A model generated the notes under the pieces. That model ran no database searches. It had not been told where the DNA came from and saw nothing but the letters and a program-made list of their open reading frames with translations. Position numbers and translations under genes: made by a program. Shown here one piece after another: positions 1 through 8,522 of a stretch of DNA of 21,184 bases (the first letter of the stretch is position 1; each line of letters opens with the position of its first letter). Origin of the DNA: CAVZTA01 sp963778025 (GTDB taxonomy: Bacteria; Chloroflexota; Limnocylindria; Limnocylindrales; CSP1-4); assembly GCA_963778025.1 (NCBI GenBank), contig CAVZTA010000014.1, positions 1 through 21,184 on the forward strand. Reading direction: 5' to 3'.

Positions 1-171
1 GAGCGGATCGCCGCGGACCGCGGCGCCGAACGGCTCATCCTGCAGACCGGCGACCGGCAGCCCGACGCGATCGCGCTCTACGAGAAGATCGGCTACACGC
101 CGATCCCGGTGTACCCGCCGTACGTCGAGATCACGTTCTCGCACTGCTTCGAGAAGCCCGTCCCCGCGTGA
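1..171 (+). CDS. GNAT family N-acetyltransferase, C-terminal end only (5' end outside window)
   Basis: The first 56 codons of frame 1 are open and end in TGA at 169-171. The peptide contains LILQTGDRQPDAIALYEKIG followed by Y-T-P-I-P, which is the C-terminal part of the GNAT fold: beta-strand 5, the ALYEKIGY helix that contacts acetyl-CoA, and the last strand. The acetyl-CoA pyrophosphate loop would lie upstream of the window, so substrate cannot be guessed. The stop codon overlaps the GTG start of the following flavoenzyme gene by 4 nt (GTGA), so the two are probably translationally coupled. Family assignment is fairly secure; function is unknown. Confidence 0.8.
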   Translation, partial: ERIAADRGAERLILQTGDRQPDAIALYEKIGYTPIPVYPPYVEITFSHCFEKPVPA

Positions 172-1268
172 CCGGATCCACCCAGGTCGTCGTGATCGGC
201 GGCGGCGTGATGGGCGCCGCCTCGGCGTGGCAGCTCGCCCGACGAGGGATCGACGTGACCCTCGTCGAGCGGTTCGGACCGCTGCACCGGCACGGCGCGT
301 CCCACGGCACGGCGCGCAACTTCAACGTGAGCTACGAGGACCCTGGTCTGCTGCGCTGGCTGCACGAGGCCGCCGATCTCTGGGGCGAGCTCGAGGGCGA
401 GACGGATGCTGAGATCCTGACCCGCACCGGGATCATCAACCACGGACCCGGCCGCGACTTCGAGCGGGCCGCGGTCGCGCTGGCCGTCGGCGGGTTCCAG
501 GCCGATCTCGTCGACGCGCCGGAGGCGCGACGCCGCTGGCCGGGGTTCCGCTTCGAGGGGCCCGTGCTGCACACGCCGGAGGCCGGTCGCCTGCACGCCG
601 ATCGCGCCGTCGCCTCGTTCGTCGAGGCGGCGGTCGCGCACGGCGCCCGGGTGCGCTACGACACGCAGGTGGTGGGCGGGACGATCGACGATGACGGCAT
701 CCGCCTGCGCGTGCGGACCGCATCCGGGGCCGACGAGGTGATCGACGCCCGCCGGGCGATCGTGACGGCCGGCGCCTGGACGAGCGACGTGCTCGCGGCG
801 CTGGGGGCGACGTTCGCCCTGCCGCCGCTGCGGGTCACGCAGGAGCAGCCCGCGGTCTTCGCCCCGTGGGAGCTGGACGCCCAGTGGCCCGGCTTCAACC
901 ACGCCCCGGCGGCCGACGATCCGGCGACGTCCTGGCTTCTGAGCGGCGTCTACGGCATGGGGGTGCCCGGCGAGGGGGTCAAGGCGGGCTGGCACGGTGT
1001 CGGCCCCGAGATCCACCCCGACCGGCGCACCTACCGACCCGACGAGGCGCTGTCGGCGGCACTCCGGCGCTACGCGGCGGAGTGGCTTCCCGGTGTCGAT
1101 GCGAGTTCGCCGACCGAGGTCACGTGCACCTACACGTCCACGCCGGACTCGGTTTTCGTGCTCGATCGCGTCGGTCCGGTCGCGCTGGGCGCCGGCTTCT
1201 CGGGCCACGGCTTCAAGTTCGCCCCGGTGATCGGGCGCGTGCTGGCCGACCTCGTCGACGAGCGCTGA
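168..1268 (+). CDS. FAD-dependent oxidoreductase of the DAO family, monomeric sarcosine oxidase / N-methyl amino acid oxidase-like
   Basis: 366 aa, close to the usual 370-390 aa of monomeric sarcosine oxidases. Residues 7-18 form the Rossmann dinucleotide motif (VVVIGGGVMGAA) with the ribose-binding acidic end at VERF (33-36). RHGASHGTAR (41-50) matches the MSOX flavin/substrate loop. Lys272 and His276 in the VKAGWH segment align with the oxygen-activating Lys265 and with His269 of MSOX. Cys320 in CTYTSTPD aligns with the cysteine that covalently holds FAD, and GFSGHGFKF (343-351) is the family's C-terminal signature. The protein should therefore oxidise a secondary or N-methyl amine with O2, giving H2O2, in the cytoplasm. 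The GTG start is chosen because it overlaps the upstream GNAT stop by 4 nt. The gene converges on the M20 gene with 5 nt between stop codons. The exact substrate (sarcosine, N-methyltryptophan, pipecolate or other) cannot be read. Confidence 0.88.
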   Translation: MTGSTQVVVIGGGVMGAASAWQLARRGIDVTLVERFGPLHRHGASHGTARNFNVSYEDPGLLRWLHEAADLWGELEGETDAEILTRTGIINHGPGRDFERAAVALAVGGFQADLVDAPEARRRWPGFRFEGPVLHTPEAGRLHADRAVASFVEAAVAHGARVRYDTQVVGGTIDDDGIRLRVRTASGADEVIDARRAIVTAGAWTSDVLAALGATFALPPLRVTQEQPAVFAPWELDAQWPGFNHAPAADDPATSWLLSGVYGMGVPGEGVKAGWHGVGPEIHPDRRTYRPDEALSAALRRYAAEWLPGVDASSPTEVTCTYTSTPDSVFVLDRVGPVALGAGFSGHGFKFAPVIGRVLADLVDER

Positions 1269-1273
1269 TCAGC

Positions 1274-2558
1274 TCACGCCTCGCGCAGGATCCGCTCCGT
1301 CACGCGCGCGGAGAACTCGAGGCTCTCCACCGGGATGCGCTCGTCCGCGCTGTGGAACTGGCCGAACACGTCGAAGCCGTCGGGCACGCGCAGCGGCACG
1401 AAGCCGTAGCCGGCGACGCCGAGCCGCGCGAAGTGCTTGTTGTCGGTGCTGGCCGGCAGCAGGTAGGGCACGACGAGTCCGTCCGGATCCTCCGCGCCGA
1501 TGGCCGACTGCAGCACGGCGAGCAGGGGCGCATCGACGTCCGCCTCGGTCGCCGACCACCACCGGCCCCACCGGATGTCGATGTCGTCGCCGACGACCTC
1601 GCGCAGCCCGTCGCGCAGGGCATCGTCCTGCCCGGGGAGCACCCGGATGTCGAGGCGCGCGGTCGCTTCGCCGGGGATGATGTTGGTCTTCGACCCCGCT
1701 GACAGCACCGTCGGGGTGGCGGTGTTGCGCAGGCTCGCGCCGATCAGCGACGACACGAAGCCGAGCTGCGCGAGGTCGTCCTGCAGGCTCTCGTCCGAGA
1801 ACGCCAGTCCGCGTGCGGCGCCGAACTCGTCGAGGAACGCCTGCAGGGCCGGCGTGCGGACGATCGGGAACGTGTGCGCGCCGACGGCCGCCACCGCCTG
1901 CGCGAGGCGCACCACGGAGTTGTCGTCGGTGGGGCGCGAGCCGTGCCCCGCGCGACCGCGTGCCGTGAGCGTCGCCCACGCGACGCCCTTCTCGCTGGTC
2001 GCGGCGAGATACGCGCGGCGCCCGGCGGTGAGCGGGATGGAGAACCCGCCGACCTCGCTGAGGGCCTCGGTCGCTCCGGCGAACAGCTCAGGGCGGTTGT
2101 CGACGAGCCAGCCCGCTCCCCACACGCCGCCCGCTTCCTCGTCGGCGAGGAACGTGAAGATGAGGTCGCGACGGGGAGTGATCCCCTCGCGGGCGAAGTG
2201 CCGCGCGACCGCGAGGATCGTCCCGGCGAAGTTCTTCATGTCGACCGCGCCGCGCCCGTACAGCCAGCCGTCGTGCACCTCGGCGCCGAACGGCGGGTGC
2301 GTCCACTCCTGCCCCTCCACCGGCACGACGTCCAGATGCGCGTGCACGATCAGGGCGCCCTGCGACGGATCCGACCCGCGCACGCCGCGCGACGACCGAC
2401 CCGCGCCCCGGCCGGGACTCGATCAGCTCGGCGGGGATGCCGACCTCGGCGAGCTTCTGCTGCACGAAGCGCGCGGCCCGCGTCTCGCCGTCGCCGATCG
2501 TCTCGGCGATCCCGGTGTTGACGCTGTCGATGCGGATCAGGTCCCGGATGAGCTCCAC
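1274..2558 (-). CDS. M20 family metallopeptidase / amidohydrolase (ArgE/DapE/CPG2-like), one frameshift near 2386
   Basis: After removing one base near 2384-2389 the frame encodes about 427 aa, normal for M20A enzymes. The N-terminus (ELIRDLIRIDSVNTG) is in one frame, and everything from VRGSDPSQGALIVHAHLDVV on is in the next. Metal and catalytic motifs are present: HAHLDVVP (first metal His and catalytic Asp), GRGAVDMKN (bridging Asp), DEEAGG (catalytic Glu and metal Glu), the dimerisation-domain motif RAGHGSRP, and a late STDNKHF with the last metal His. The enzyme should hydrolyse an N-acyl or peptide bond with two zinc ions. Lying behind a GNAT and a flavin monooxygenase suggests deacetylation of an N-acetylated intermediate (inference). 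The start is uncertain: GTG at 2558 is preceded closely by AGGAG, but homologous-looking sequence (TALARLQQES) extends upstream in the same frame. It is the last gene of the minus-strand operon. Confidence 0.8.
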
Positions 2559-3148
2559 GCTCTCCTGCTGCAGCCGCGCGAGCGCGGTGAGCGGGGTCGT
2601 GGCCGGCGCCGGGTCGATGTCGAGTCCGAAGGCGAGCAGCTCGATCCAGCGCCCGGGCTCGACCTCGAGCGGCCCTCCCGCTCGGTCAGCCTGCGGAAGC
2701 CCATCTTGGCGTAGAGCGCGTGGGCGCCGGTCATCTGCGGTCCGCTGTTCATGACGACGCGGTGCGAGCCGCGCTCAGCCGCAAGCGCGATCACCTTGCG
2801 CGTGAGCGCCTCGCCGATCCCGCGTCCACGGGCGGAGGGCGCGACGGCGAGCTGGCGGAAGTCGGTCTCGCCGGGCTGCGCCACCTCGGAGAGGGGGCGC
2901 CCTTCCGCGGCGATCCAGACCGTGCCGAGGATGGTGTCGTCCGCATCGACCGCGACCCAGACCTCGCCCCGCTCGAGCCGCCCCGTGACATCGCGCAGCG
3001 ACTCCAGGTAGCTCTCGGAGAGGTCTCCGTAGCTGGCCAGGTAGGCATCGGCGGTGACGCGACCGGCTTCGGCGTACTCCTGGGGCCGAACCGGGCGCAG
3101 CACGATCCGATCGGCGTCCCGCGCGGCCGACTGCTCGACGATGGTCAT
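2537..3148 (-). CDS. GNAT family N-acetyltransferase (C-terminal frame probably shifted near 2670)
   Basis: ATG at 3148 opens a GNAT domain. QLAVAPSARGRGIGEAL (residues 99-115) is motif A, with the R-G-R-G-I-G acetyl-CoA pyrophosphate loop, and ALYAKMGFRRL (144-154) is motif B. After residue 159 the assembled frame turns into an Arg/Ser-rich run that looks out of frame and stops at 2537. Adding one base near 2668-2672 restores a typical GNAT ending (PLEVEPGRWIELLAFGLDID). That restored frame then continues without a stop into the M20 gene. The start lies 13 nt after the monooxygenase stop, with a GGTGGGGG stretch upstream. Expected role: transfer of acetyl from acetyl-CoA to an amine, here possibly the amino group of the imported amino-acid-like substrate (inference from the operon). 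Confidence 0.82.
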   Translation of the reverse strand: MTIVEQSAARDADRIVLRPVRPQEYAEAGRVTADAYLASYGDLSESYLESLRDVTGRLERGEVWVAVDADDTILGTVWIAAEGRPLSEVAQPGETDFRQLAVAPSARGRGIGEALTRKVIALAAERGSHRVVMNSGPQMTGAHALYAKMGFRRLTEREGRSRSSPGAGSSCSPSDSTSTRRRPRPRSPRSRGCSRRAWSSSGT

Positions 3149-3161
3149 GCCGCCCCCACCG

Positions 3162-4302
3162 TCACGAGGCCAGCGGTCGCGGCATCCCGCTCGCCTCGGT
3201 CAGACCCCACGCGCGGGCCAGCAGCTCGTACGAGCGCTCGCGATCGGCCGGGTCATGCGTGATCGTCGTCACCAGCAGCTCGTCCGCGCCGGTCGCGCGC
3301 CGGAGCGTCTCCAGCTGCTCGGCGACGTTCTCGGGGCTGCCGACGAACCGGGTCGCCAGCCGGTCGCGGACGACCTCCAGCTCGCCGGCGTCGAGCGGGT
3401 GCGCCCAGGCGCTCGTCGGGGGAGGGGAAGGGGATCGCCCCGTTGCCGGCGCGGATGCTGTGCACCCAGTGAGCGTAGCCCGCGGACAGACGCCCGGCCT
3501 CGGCATCCGTGTCGGCGACGAGCACGTCCACCGACACGGTGACGTACGGCTCGGCGAGCGTGCTGCTGGGACGGAAGGCCGCGCGATAGGCGGCGACGGC
3601 GTCCAGGACGAAGGTCGGGGCGACGTGGTAGTTGGCGCCGAACGGGAGTCCCGAGCCGGCCGGCGAGCTCGGCGCTCGGGCCGGCGGTGCTGCCGTGCAG
3701 CCACACCCGGATGTCCTGACCCTCCGCGGGGGTGGCGTGGATCGGAACGCCTTCGGGGGCGACGTACGTGCCGTCGATGAGGGCGAGGATGTCGCGGACG
3801 TCCTGCTCGAAGCGGTCGGCGTCGCCGGCCGTGCGGCCGAGCAGCCGCGCCTGGGCGGTGAAGCGGGCGGCGTCGAAGGCGAAGGGCCGCGAGGCCGGGA
3901 AGGAGGAGGCCGTCGACCACGCGATCCTCCGGCTGGCTCGGCGGAGGCGTCTGCGCGGAGCTGGTCGCGCCGGAGCGGCCGATGCCGAGGTCGAAGCGGC
4001 CGGGGTGCAGGGCGGCGACCACACCAGCGGCCTCGACGACCTGCAGGGCGGAGTAGTTGCCGATGATCGTGGCGGCCGTGCCGACGCGGATGCGGGAGGT
4101 GGCCGCGGCGACCAACGCCGAGGAGCACGTGCGGCGCCGCCCCTGAGACACCAGGGTTCAGGTGATGCTCGGCCACCCAGTAGCGCGCGTACCCCAGTCG
4201 TTCCGCGTGCTGCGCGAGGGCGATGCTCGCCCGGAGGCCGTCGGCGGGGGTCTGGCCTTCTCCGAACGGAGACAGGTCGAGGATGGCGAGGGGAGTGGTC
4301 AT
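3162..4302 (-). pseudogene. LLM class flavin-dependent oxidoreductase (bacterial luciferase-like, MsnO8-type), broken by four frameshifts
   Basis: ATG at 4302 starts MTTPLAILDLSPFGEGQTPA, then AERLGYARYWVAEHH, typical of the first strands of luciferase-like monooxygenases. The rest of the protein is scattered over three frames: LVAAATSRIRVGTAATIIGN, then RPFAFDAARFTAQARLLG and VWLHGSTAGPSAELAGRLG, then GLPFGANYHVAPTFVLDAV, then AWAHPLDAGELEVVRDRLAT to the stop at 3162. Shifts lie near 4116, 3900, 3651 and 3418, and each is repaired by removing a single base. The repaired protein would be about 378 aa, slightly long for this family. The intact enzyme would be an FMNH2-dependent monooxygenase using O2. 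It sits between the ABC transporter genes and a GNAT gene. Whether it is a dead gene or a product of base errors cannot be decided from the sequence. Confidence 0.78.
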
Positions 4303-4340
4303 CGGCGTCTCGTTCTCGAAGGGATGCGGGCGGGAAATGA

Positions 4341-4372
4341 CGTGGCGGGGCCGGCGAACCGGCCCCGCCACG
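4341..4372 (-). terminator. Perfect 14-bp GC hairpin with a 4-nt loop, between the SBP gene and the monooxygenase gene
   Basis: Positions 4341-4354 and 4359-4372 are exact inverted complements around the loop 4355-4358 (CGAA on the plus strand). The hairpin lies 8 nt past the substrate-binding protein stop codon (4380) and 38 nt before the monooxygenase start. There is no long T-run, as is usual in high-GC bacteria. It could end most ABC transporter transcripts while letting some through, or protect the 3' end of the upstream message. Confidence 0.7.
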
Positions 4373-4379
4373 CTGAGGA

Positions 4380-5375
4380 CTACGACTTGGGCAGTCCGGG
4401 AGGGTTGATCTCGGAGGAGTCGATGCCCTCGGAGTCCAGGCCCCAGAAGGTCAGCAGCTCGGTGTAGGTGCCGTCCTCGATGAGCGCGTTCAGCACGATG
4501 CTGACGGGCTCGATCAGGCCGTTGCCCTTCGCCGTGCCGGCGGCGATGTTCGCCGTGTTCGGCCAGCCGCCGGGGACGATGCCGACGAGCTTCGTGTCGC
4601 CGGTCTCGAGCGCCGACCACGCCGCGGTGGCGTTCGGGCCGAACGAGGCGTCGACACGACCGGACTGCAGGGCCAGGGTCGCGGCGGCAGCGTCGTCGTA
4701 GTAGCTGAGCTCAGCGGGTGCCTTGCCATCCGCCTCGAGCTCCGCGTTCCACGCCAGGAGCACCTGCTCCTGGTTGGTGCCGGAGCCGACCGTGATCTTC
4801 AGGCCCGAGATGTCCGCGGCCTCGGTGATCGAGGTGATGTCGCTGTCGGCCTGCACGTAGAAGCCCAGGAGGTCGTCGCGGTAGCTCGCGAAGTCGTAGA
4901 GCTCCTTGCGCTCCTCGGTCACGGTGACGTTCGCCGTGATGAGGTCGTACTTGCCGGACTGGATGCCCAGCGGCCAGTCCGCCCATGCCACGACCTGCGG
5001 GTTGTACTCGAGGCCGAGGCCTTCGGCGATGAGCGAGCCGAGGTTCGGCTCGGTGCCGGCGACGTCGGTGGCCGCGGTCGTGCCTTCCGGCTGGTAGCTC
5101 AGCGGCGGCGTGAAGGCGCCGACCGCGACGGTGAGCTGGCCCGCGTTGATCGGCTCGAAGCCGCTCGCCGCCAGCGCGTCGACCGCCTCGGGCACGGGAT
5201 CGGTGTGGAACCAGGTGACCTCGTCGGTCGCCGTGTTGGTCTCGGTGGGCGCGGGAGCCGCGGCCTCTGCGGAGCCGCTGTTGAGGTTGATCGCGGCGAA
5301 CACGCCGCCGACGATCGCGGCCACCGCGACGACGCCGACGCCGATCGCGATGCCCTGCTTCTTGCTGATTGCCAT
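4380..5375 (-). CDS. Polar amino-acid-type ABC transporter substrate-binding protein (SBP family 3)
   Basis: 331 aa. Residues 1-30 are a signal or anchor: a short basic start (AISKKQG) and a hydrophobic run (about 8-29), then a Ser/Ala/Pro/Thr linker. The body has the family-3 periplasmic-binding features: QLTVAVGAFTPPLSYQ, WADWPLGIQSGKYDLITAN, VTVTEERKELYDFASY, an ISGLKITVGSGTNQEQ hinge strand and SYYDDAAAATLALQSGRVDA. It should capture an amino acid or close analogue outside the membrane and deliver it to the permease encoded upstream. Unusually for a Gram-positive SBP it has no cysteine at all, hence no lipobox. It would have to be held by an uncleaved signal anchor or be released. The start is ATG at 5375; the ribosome-binding site is weak (GAGAGAG). 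It lies 52 nt downstream of the ATPase gene. Confidence 0.9.
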   Translation of the reverse strand: MAISKKQGIAIGVGVVAVAAIVGGVFAAINLNSGSAEAAAPAPTETNTATDEVTWFHTDPVPEAVDALAASGFEPINAGQLTVAVGAFTPPLSYQPEGTTAATDVAGTEPNLGSLIAEGLGLEYNPQVVAWADWPLGIQSGKYDLITANVTVTEERKELYDFASYRDDLLGFYVQADSDITSITEAADISGLKITVGSGTNQEQVLLAWNAELEADGKAPAELSYYDDAAAATLALQSGRVDASFGPNATAAWSALETGDTKLVGIVPGGWPNTANIAAGTAKGNGLIEPVSIVLNALIEDGTYTELLTFWGLDSEGIDSSEINPPGLPKS

Positions 5376-5427
5376 GGTGCGGTTGTCTCTCTCTTGCGGT
5401 GATGCAGGTGGGGTCTGACGCGGCGCG

Positions 5428-6228
5428 TCAGGCCAGTACCTTGGCGAGGAACTCCCGCGTGCGCGGGTGCTCCGGGTGGGTGAGGACGACGTCGGGGGTG
5501 CCCTGCTCGACGATGACCCCGCCGTCGACGAACACGACACGATCGGCGACTTCGCGGGCGAAGCCGATCTCGTGCGTGACGATGATGAGCGTCGTTCCGC
5601 TGCGGGCGAGGCCGCGGATGACGTCGAGGACTTCGCCGACCAGCTCAGGATCGAGGGCGCTGGTGGGCTCGTCGAAGAGCAGCACCTTCGGGTTCAGCGC
5701 GAGCGCGCGGGCGATCGCGACCCGCTGCTGCTGGCCGCCGGAGAGCTGGCGCGGATAGTGCCCGGCCTTGTCGCTCAGGTCGACGCGCTCCAGGAGCGCG
5801 AGCGCCTGCTCGCGGGCCTCGTCTTTGGTGGCGAGCCCGAGGTCGATCGGCGCTTCGGTGATGTTCTCCAGCGCGGTCAGGTGCGGGAACAGGTTGAAGT
5901 TCTGGAACACGATGCCGATCTGCGTGCGGCGCTTGAGGATCTCCTTCTCGCGCAGCTCGTAGAGCTTGTCGCCGCGGCGCTCGTAGCCGATCAGCTGACC
6001 GTCGACGGTGACCGAGCCCCGGTCGACGGACTCGAGGTGGTTGATCGTGCGCAGGAGCGTGGACTTGCCCGAGCCGCTGGGACCGAGGATCGCCACGACC
6101 TCGCCGGGCTGGACCGTCAGATCGACACCCCGAAGCACCTCGACGCCGCTGTACGACTTGTGGACGTTGTGGATCTCGACGAGGCCCCTGGTGGTGGCGG
6201 TGGCGCTCGTGGCAGTGATCGTGCTCAT
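5428..6228 (-). CDS. Amino-acid ABC transporter ATP-binding protein (GlnQ/HisP-like)
   Basis: 266 aa from ATG 6228. All ABC motifs are intact: Walker A GPSGSGKS (49-56), Q-loop Gln109 in VFQNFNLFPHLT, signature LSGGQQQR (162-169), Walker B LLFDEP (183-188) and H-loop His219 in VTHE. The VFQNFNLFPHLT segment and the overall length are typical of the polar amino-acid uptake subfamily. It drives import through the permease encoded just upstream. GAGGA stands 8 nt before the ATG. In the assembled sequence the upstream permease frame runs into this gene without a stop (see permease). Removing one base would instead give the usual ATGA stop/start overlap. Confidence 0.95.
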   Translation of the reverse strand: MSTITATSATATTRGLVEIHNVHKSYSGVEVLRGVDLTVQPGEVVAILGPSGSGKSTLLRTINHLESVDRGSVTVDGQLIGYERRGDKLYELREKEILKRRTQIGIVFQNFNLFPHLTALENITEAPIDLGLATKDEAREQALALLERVDLSDKAGHYPRQLSGGQQQRVAIARALALNPKVLLFDEPTSALDPELVGEVLDVIRGLARSGTTLIIVTHEIGFAREVADRVVFVDGGVIVEQGTPDVVLTHPEHPRTREFLAKVLA

Positions 6229-7308
6229 CGGGTTTCCTCGTTCGCGTCGATTCCGGCATCCGGAGTCAGGTGAAGGGGACGGGATGCCGCGGCCCGCCGG
6301 CGGCGCCTTCGCGCTGCTGTCGTCACCGAGGCGAGCCCATTGCGCGCCGGACCAGCGGCGGAATCGCTGGAACGGGGTCGGCGGGAGCGTGCGGACGGAG
6401 CCGCGGGCGTAGTGGCGCTCGATGTAGTACTGCAGGACGCTCAGGATCGTGGTGATGAGCGTGTACCAGACCACCGCGACCAGCAGCAGCGGGATCACGC
6501 GGCTGTTGCGGTTGTAGATCACCTGCACGGCGTAGAACAGCTCGGGGATCGCGATGACGAACACGACCGATGCGCCCTTGACGAGACCGATCACCTCGTT
6601 GGTGGCGTTCGGGACGATCGAGCGCATGGCCTGCGGCAGGATGATGCGCAGGAGCCGCTTGCGGGCCGGGATGCCGAGGGCGGCGGCCGCCTCCTGCTGG
6701 CCCTGGTCGACGGAGATGAGGCCGCCGCGGATGATCTCCGCGGAGTAGGCGGCCTGGTGCAGCCCGAGCCCGAGGATCGCGGCGGCGAAGGCGCTGATCA
6801 GCTGGACGGTCGGGAACTCCACGATCCAGAAGTCGGTCGTGAACGGAGTGCCGAGCCCCAGGGTGGGGTAGAGGTAGCCGAGGTTGTACCAGACGATGAT
6901 CTGCACGACGAGGGGCACCGAGCGGAAGAACCAGATGTAGGTCCAGGCGATCGAGTTCAGCAGCACCGACTTCGACAGCCGGCCGAGCGCGAGCACGGTG
7001 CCCAGGGTGAAGCCGACCGTTGCGGCGATCGCGGTCAGCGACAGCGTGTACCCGATCCCGATGAGCACGGGCGTCGAGAAGAAGTAGCTCGCGAAGACGT
7101 CCCACTCGTAGTTCGCGTTCGTGACCAGCGACCAGACGAACTGGGCGATCGCGAAGATGAGGATCGCGCTGAGCGTCCACCGGAACCAGTGGCGCGTGTG
7201 GACGACCTGCATGCTCCCCAGGTCGGCGCGCTCCGAGCCCACCGCCGGCGCGGTGAGTGGGGGTGGGTCGCTGACTGCGACGGGCGCCGTCGTGGTTGTC
7301 GTGCTCAT
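6229..7308 (-). CDS. Amino-acid ABC transporter permease (HisM/GlnP type), read in frame into the ATPase
   Basis: ATG at 7308; about 40 cytoplasmic residues rich in Thr/Pro/Ala, then membrane helices near residues 45-62, 80-108, 120-145, 168-186, 237-262 and 272-292. EAAAALGIPARKRLLRIILPQA (206-227) is the EAA loop that docks on the ATPase. The core is slightly long for this subfamily because of the N-terminal tail. The last ~50 residues before the ATPase Met (residue 361 of the joined frame) are low-complexity and unlike a permease tail. Removing one base near 6280 would give a tail ending ANEETR with TGA at 6225-6227 overlapping the ATPase ATG. I therefore read this as two genes and a base error, though a true fusion of 626 aa is what the assembly shows. 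First gene of the minus-strand operon. Confidence 0.9.
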
Positions 7309-7568
7309 GGGGTGGTGTCCTCTTCGCTTGGAGGGAGCCGCGATGACCGCGGATGCTCCGCAACGTTATGAACCGGCCACCCGGCGCGCGATCCGCGTCA
7401 TCACATGGCGCAATGACCGTTCACGCGGCGTAACATGCGCGCGGAAAGCGGCCGCCGGGCATCGGAATGTGTCGGCATGCGTCGTGAATCGACGTCTCAT
7501 CTCGCCCAGGTTGCGCCGTATGTCGTCCGTTGTGGGAGCGCGCCCACTCGCGGCGAGACACTCGTCCA
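7309..7568. promoter_or_regulatory. Divergent intergenic region between the ABC operon and the rhodanese gene
   Basis: About 260 nt separate two genes pointing away from each other, so promoters for both should lie here. I see relatively AT-richer patches around 7360-7375 and 7395-7440 (for example GTAACATG at 7430-7437), but no convincing -35/-10 pair or operator palindrome. AGAGGA at 7318-7323 on the minus strand is a plausible permease ribosome-binding site. No open frame in the gap looks like a gene. Confidence 0.4.
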
Positions 7569-8424
7569 GTGCCCCACCTGATCCACCCGAACGAACTCGC
7601 CGCAGAACTCTCCGCTGAGCGGCCGGTGCGCGTCCTGGACGTGCGCTGGCGCCTGGACACTCCGGAGGGCCGGCCCGCGTACGTCGCAGGCCATCTGCCC
7701 GGGGCGGTCTACGTCGATCTGGAGTCCGATCTGGCCGTCCGCGGCTACCCCGAGGGCGGACGCTACCCGCTGCCGTCGGTGGAGCGCCTCGAGGAGTCCG
7801 CGCGCGGCTGGGGGATCGACGACGGCGACCTCGTCGTCGCGTATGACGACAACGACGCCGTCGCGGCGGCGCGCGCGTGGTGGCTCCTGCGACGCCGGGG
7901 GGTCGACATCCGCGTCCTCGATGGCGGCATCCGGGCGTGGGTGGCTGCCGGACTGCCGCTGGAGGTCGGTGACCGGGTGTCCGAGCCCGGCACGGTGCGT
8001 CTGCTCGACATCGACCCAGGGGTCGCGACGATCGACGACGCCGCCCGTGCTCCGATCGACGGATACCTCATCGACGTCCGAGCCCCGGAGCACTATCGCG
8101 GGCTCACGCCCGGGCTCGATCCCGCCGCCGGCCACATTCCGGGCGCCGTCAACATCCCCACGGTGACGCACATCGCGCCGGACGGCACGCTCAAGTCCCC
8201 CGAGGCGATCCTCGTACACGGTCGAGGCGGCCGGGGTGGATGTCCACCGCGAGATCACGCTGTACTGCGGCGCGGGGATCGCGTCGACGCACTCGGCGCT
8301 CGCCTTCGCGCACGCCGGAGTCGAGACGCGCATCTACACGGGCTCCTGGAGTCACTGGTCGCGGTCGCGGGAGCGTCCGGTCGCCGTCGGGCGAACGCCC
8401 GCCGATGCCCTCGTGGGCTGGTAG
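7569..8424 (+). CDS. Rhodanese-family sulfurtransferase with two rhodanese domains (SseA-like), one frameshift near 8214
   Basis: GTG at 7569 gives MPHLIHPNELAAEL, then the N-terminal inactive rhodanese domain: RVLDVRWRL, AGHLPGAVYVDLESDL and LVVAYDDND. The C-terminal domain follows: GYLIDVRAPEHYRG and AGHIPGAVNIPTVTH. After residue ~215 the frame shifts; dropping the G near 8214 joins LKSPEAIL to YTVEAAGVDVHREITLYCGA. The active-site cysteine (codon 8266-8268) lies in the six-residue loop CGAGIAS. The repaired protein is about 284 aa, the normal length for thiosulfate or 3-mercaptopyruvate sulfurtransferases. It moves sulfane sulfur to cyanide or a thiol acceptor. It is divergent from the ABC operon. 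A GTG start is preferred over 7530 because MPHLIHP starts the conserved domain. Confidence 0.85.
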
Positions 8425-8522
8425 CCGGGCGGGCGGGTCTCCCGACTCCTGCGCGCGGCGCGACGGATGGATGCTCGGCGCGACTAGCGTTGGGCACCAG
8501 GACCGCGATCCCGGGGGGGAAC

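Noticed and set aside
93..1208. 371-codon minus-strand open frame opposite the sarcosine-oxidase-like gene
   Set aside because: Arg/Gly/Ala-rich shadow; the plus strand carries all flavoenzyme motifs.
7421..7660. Minus-strand 79-codon frame in the divergent intergenic region
   Set aside because: Overlaps the rhodanese start, has no ribosome-binding site and no sensible protein character.
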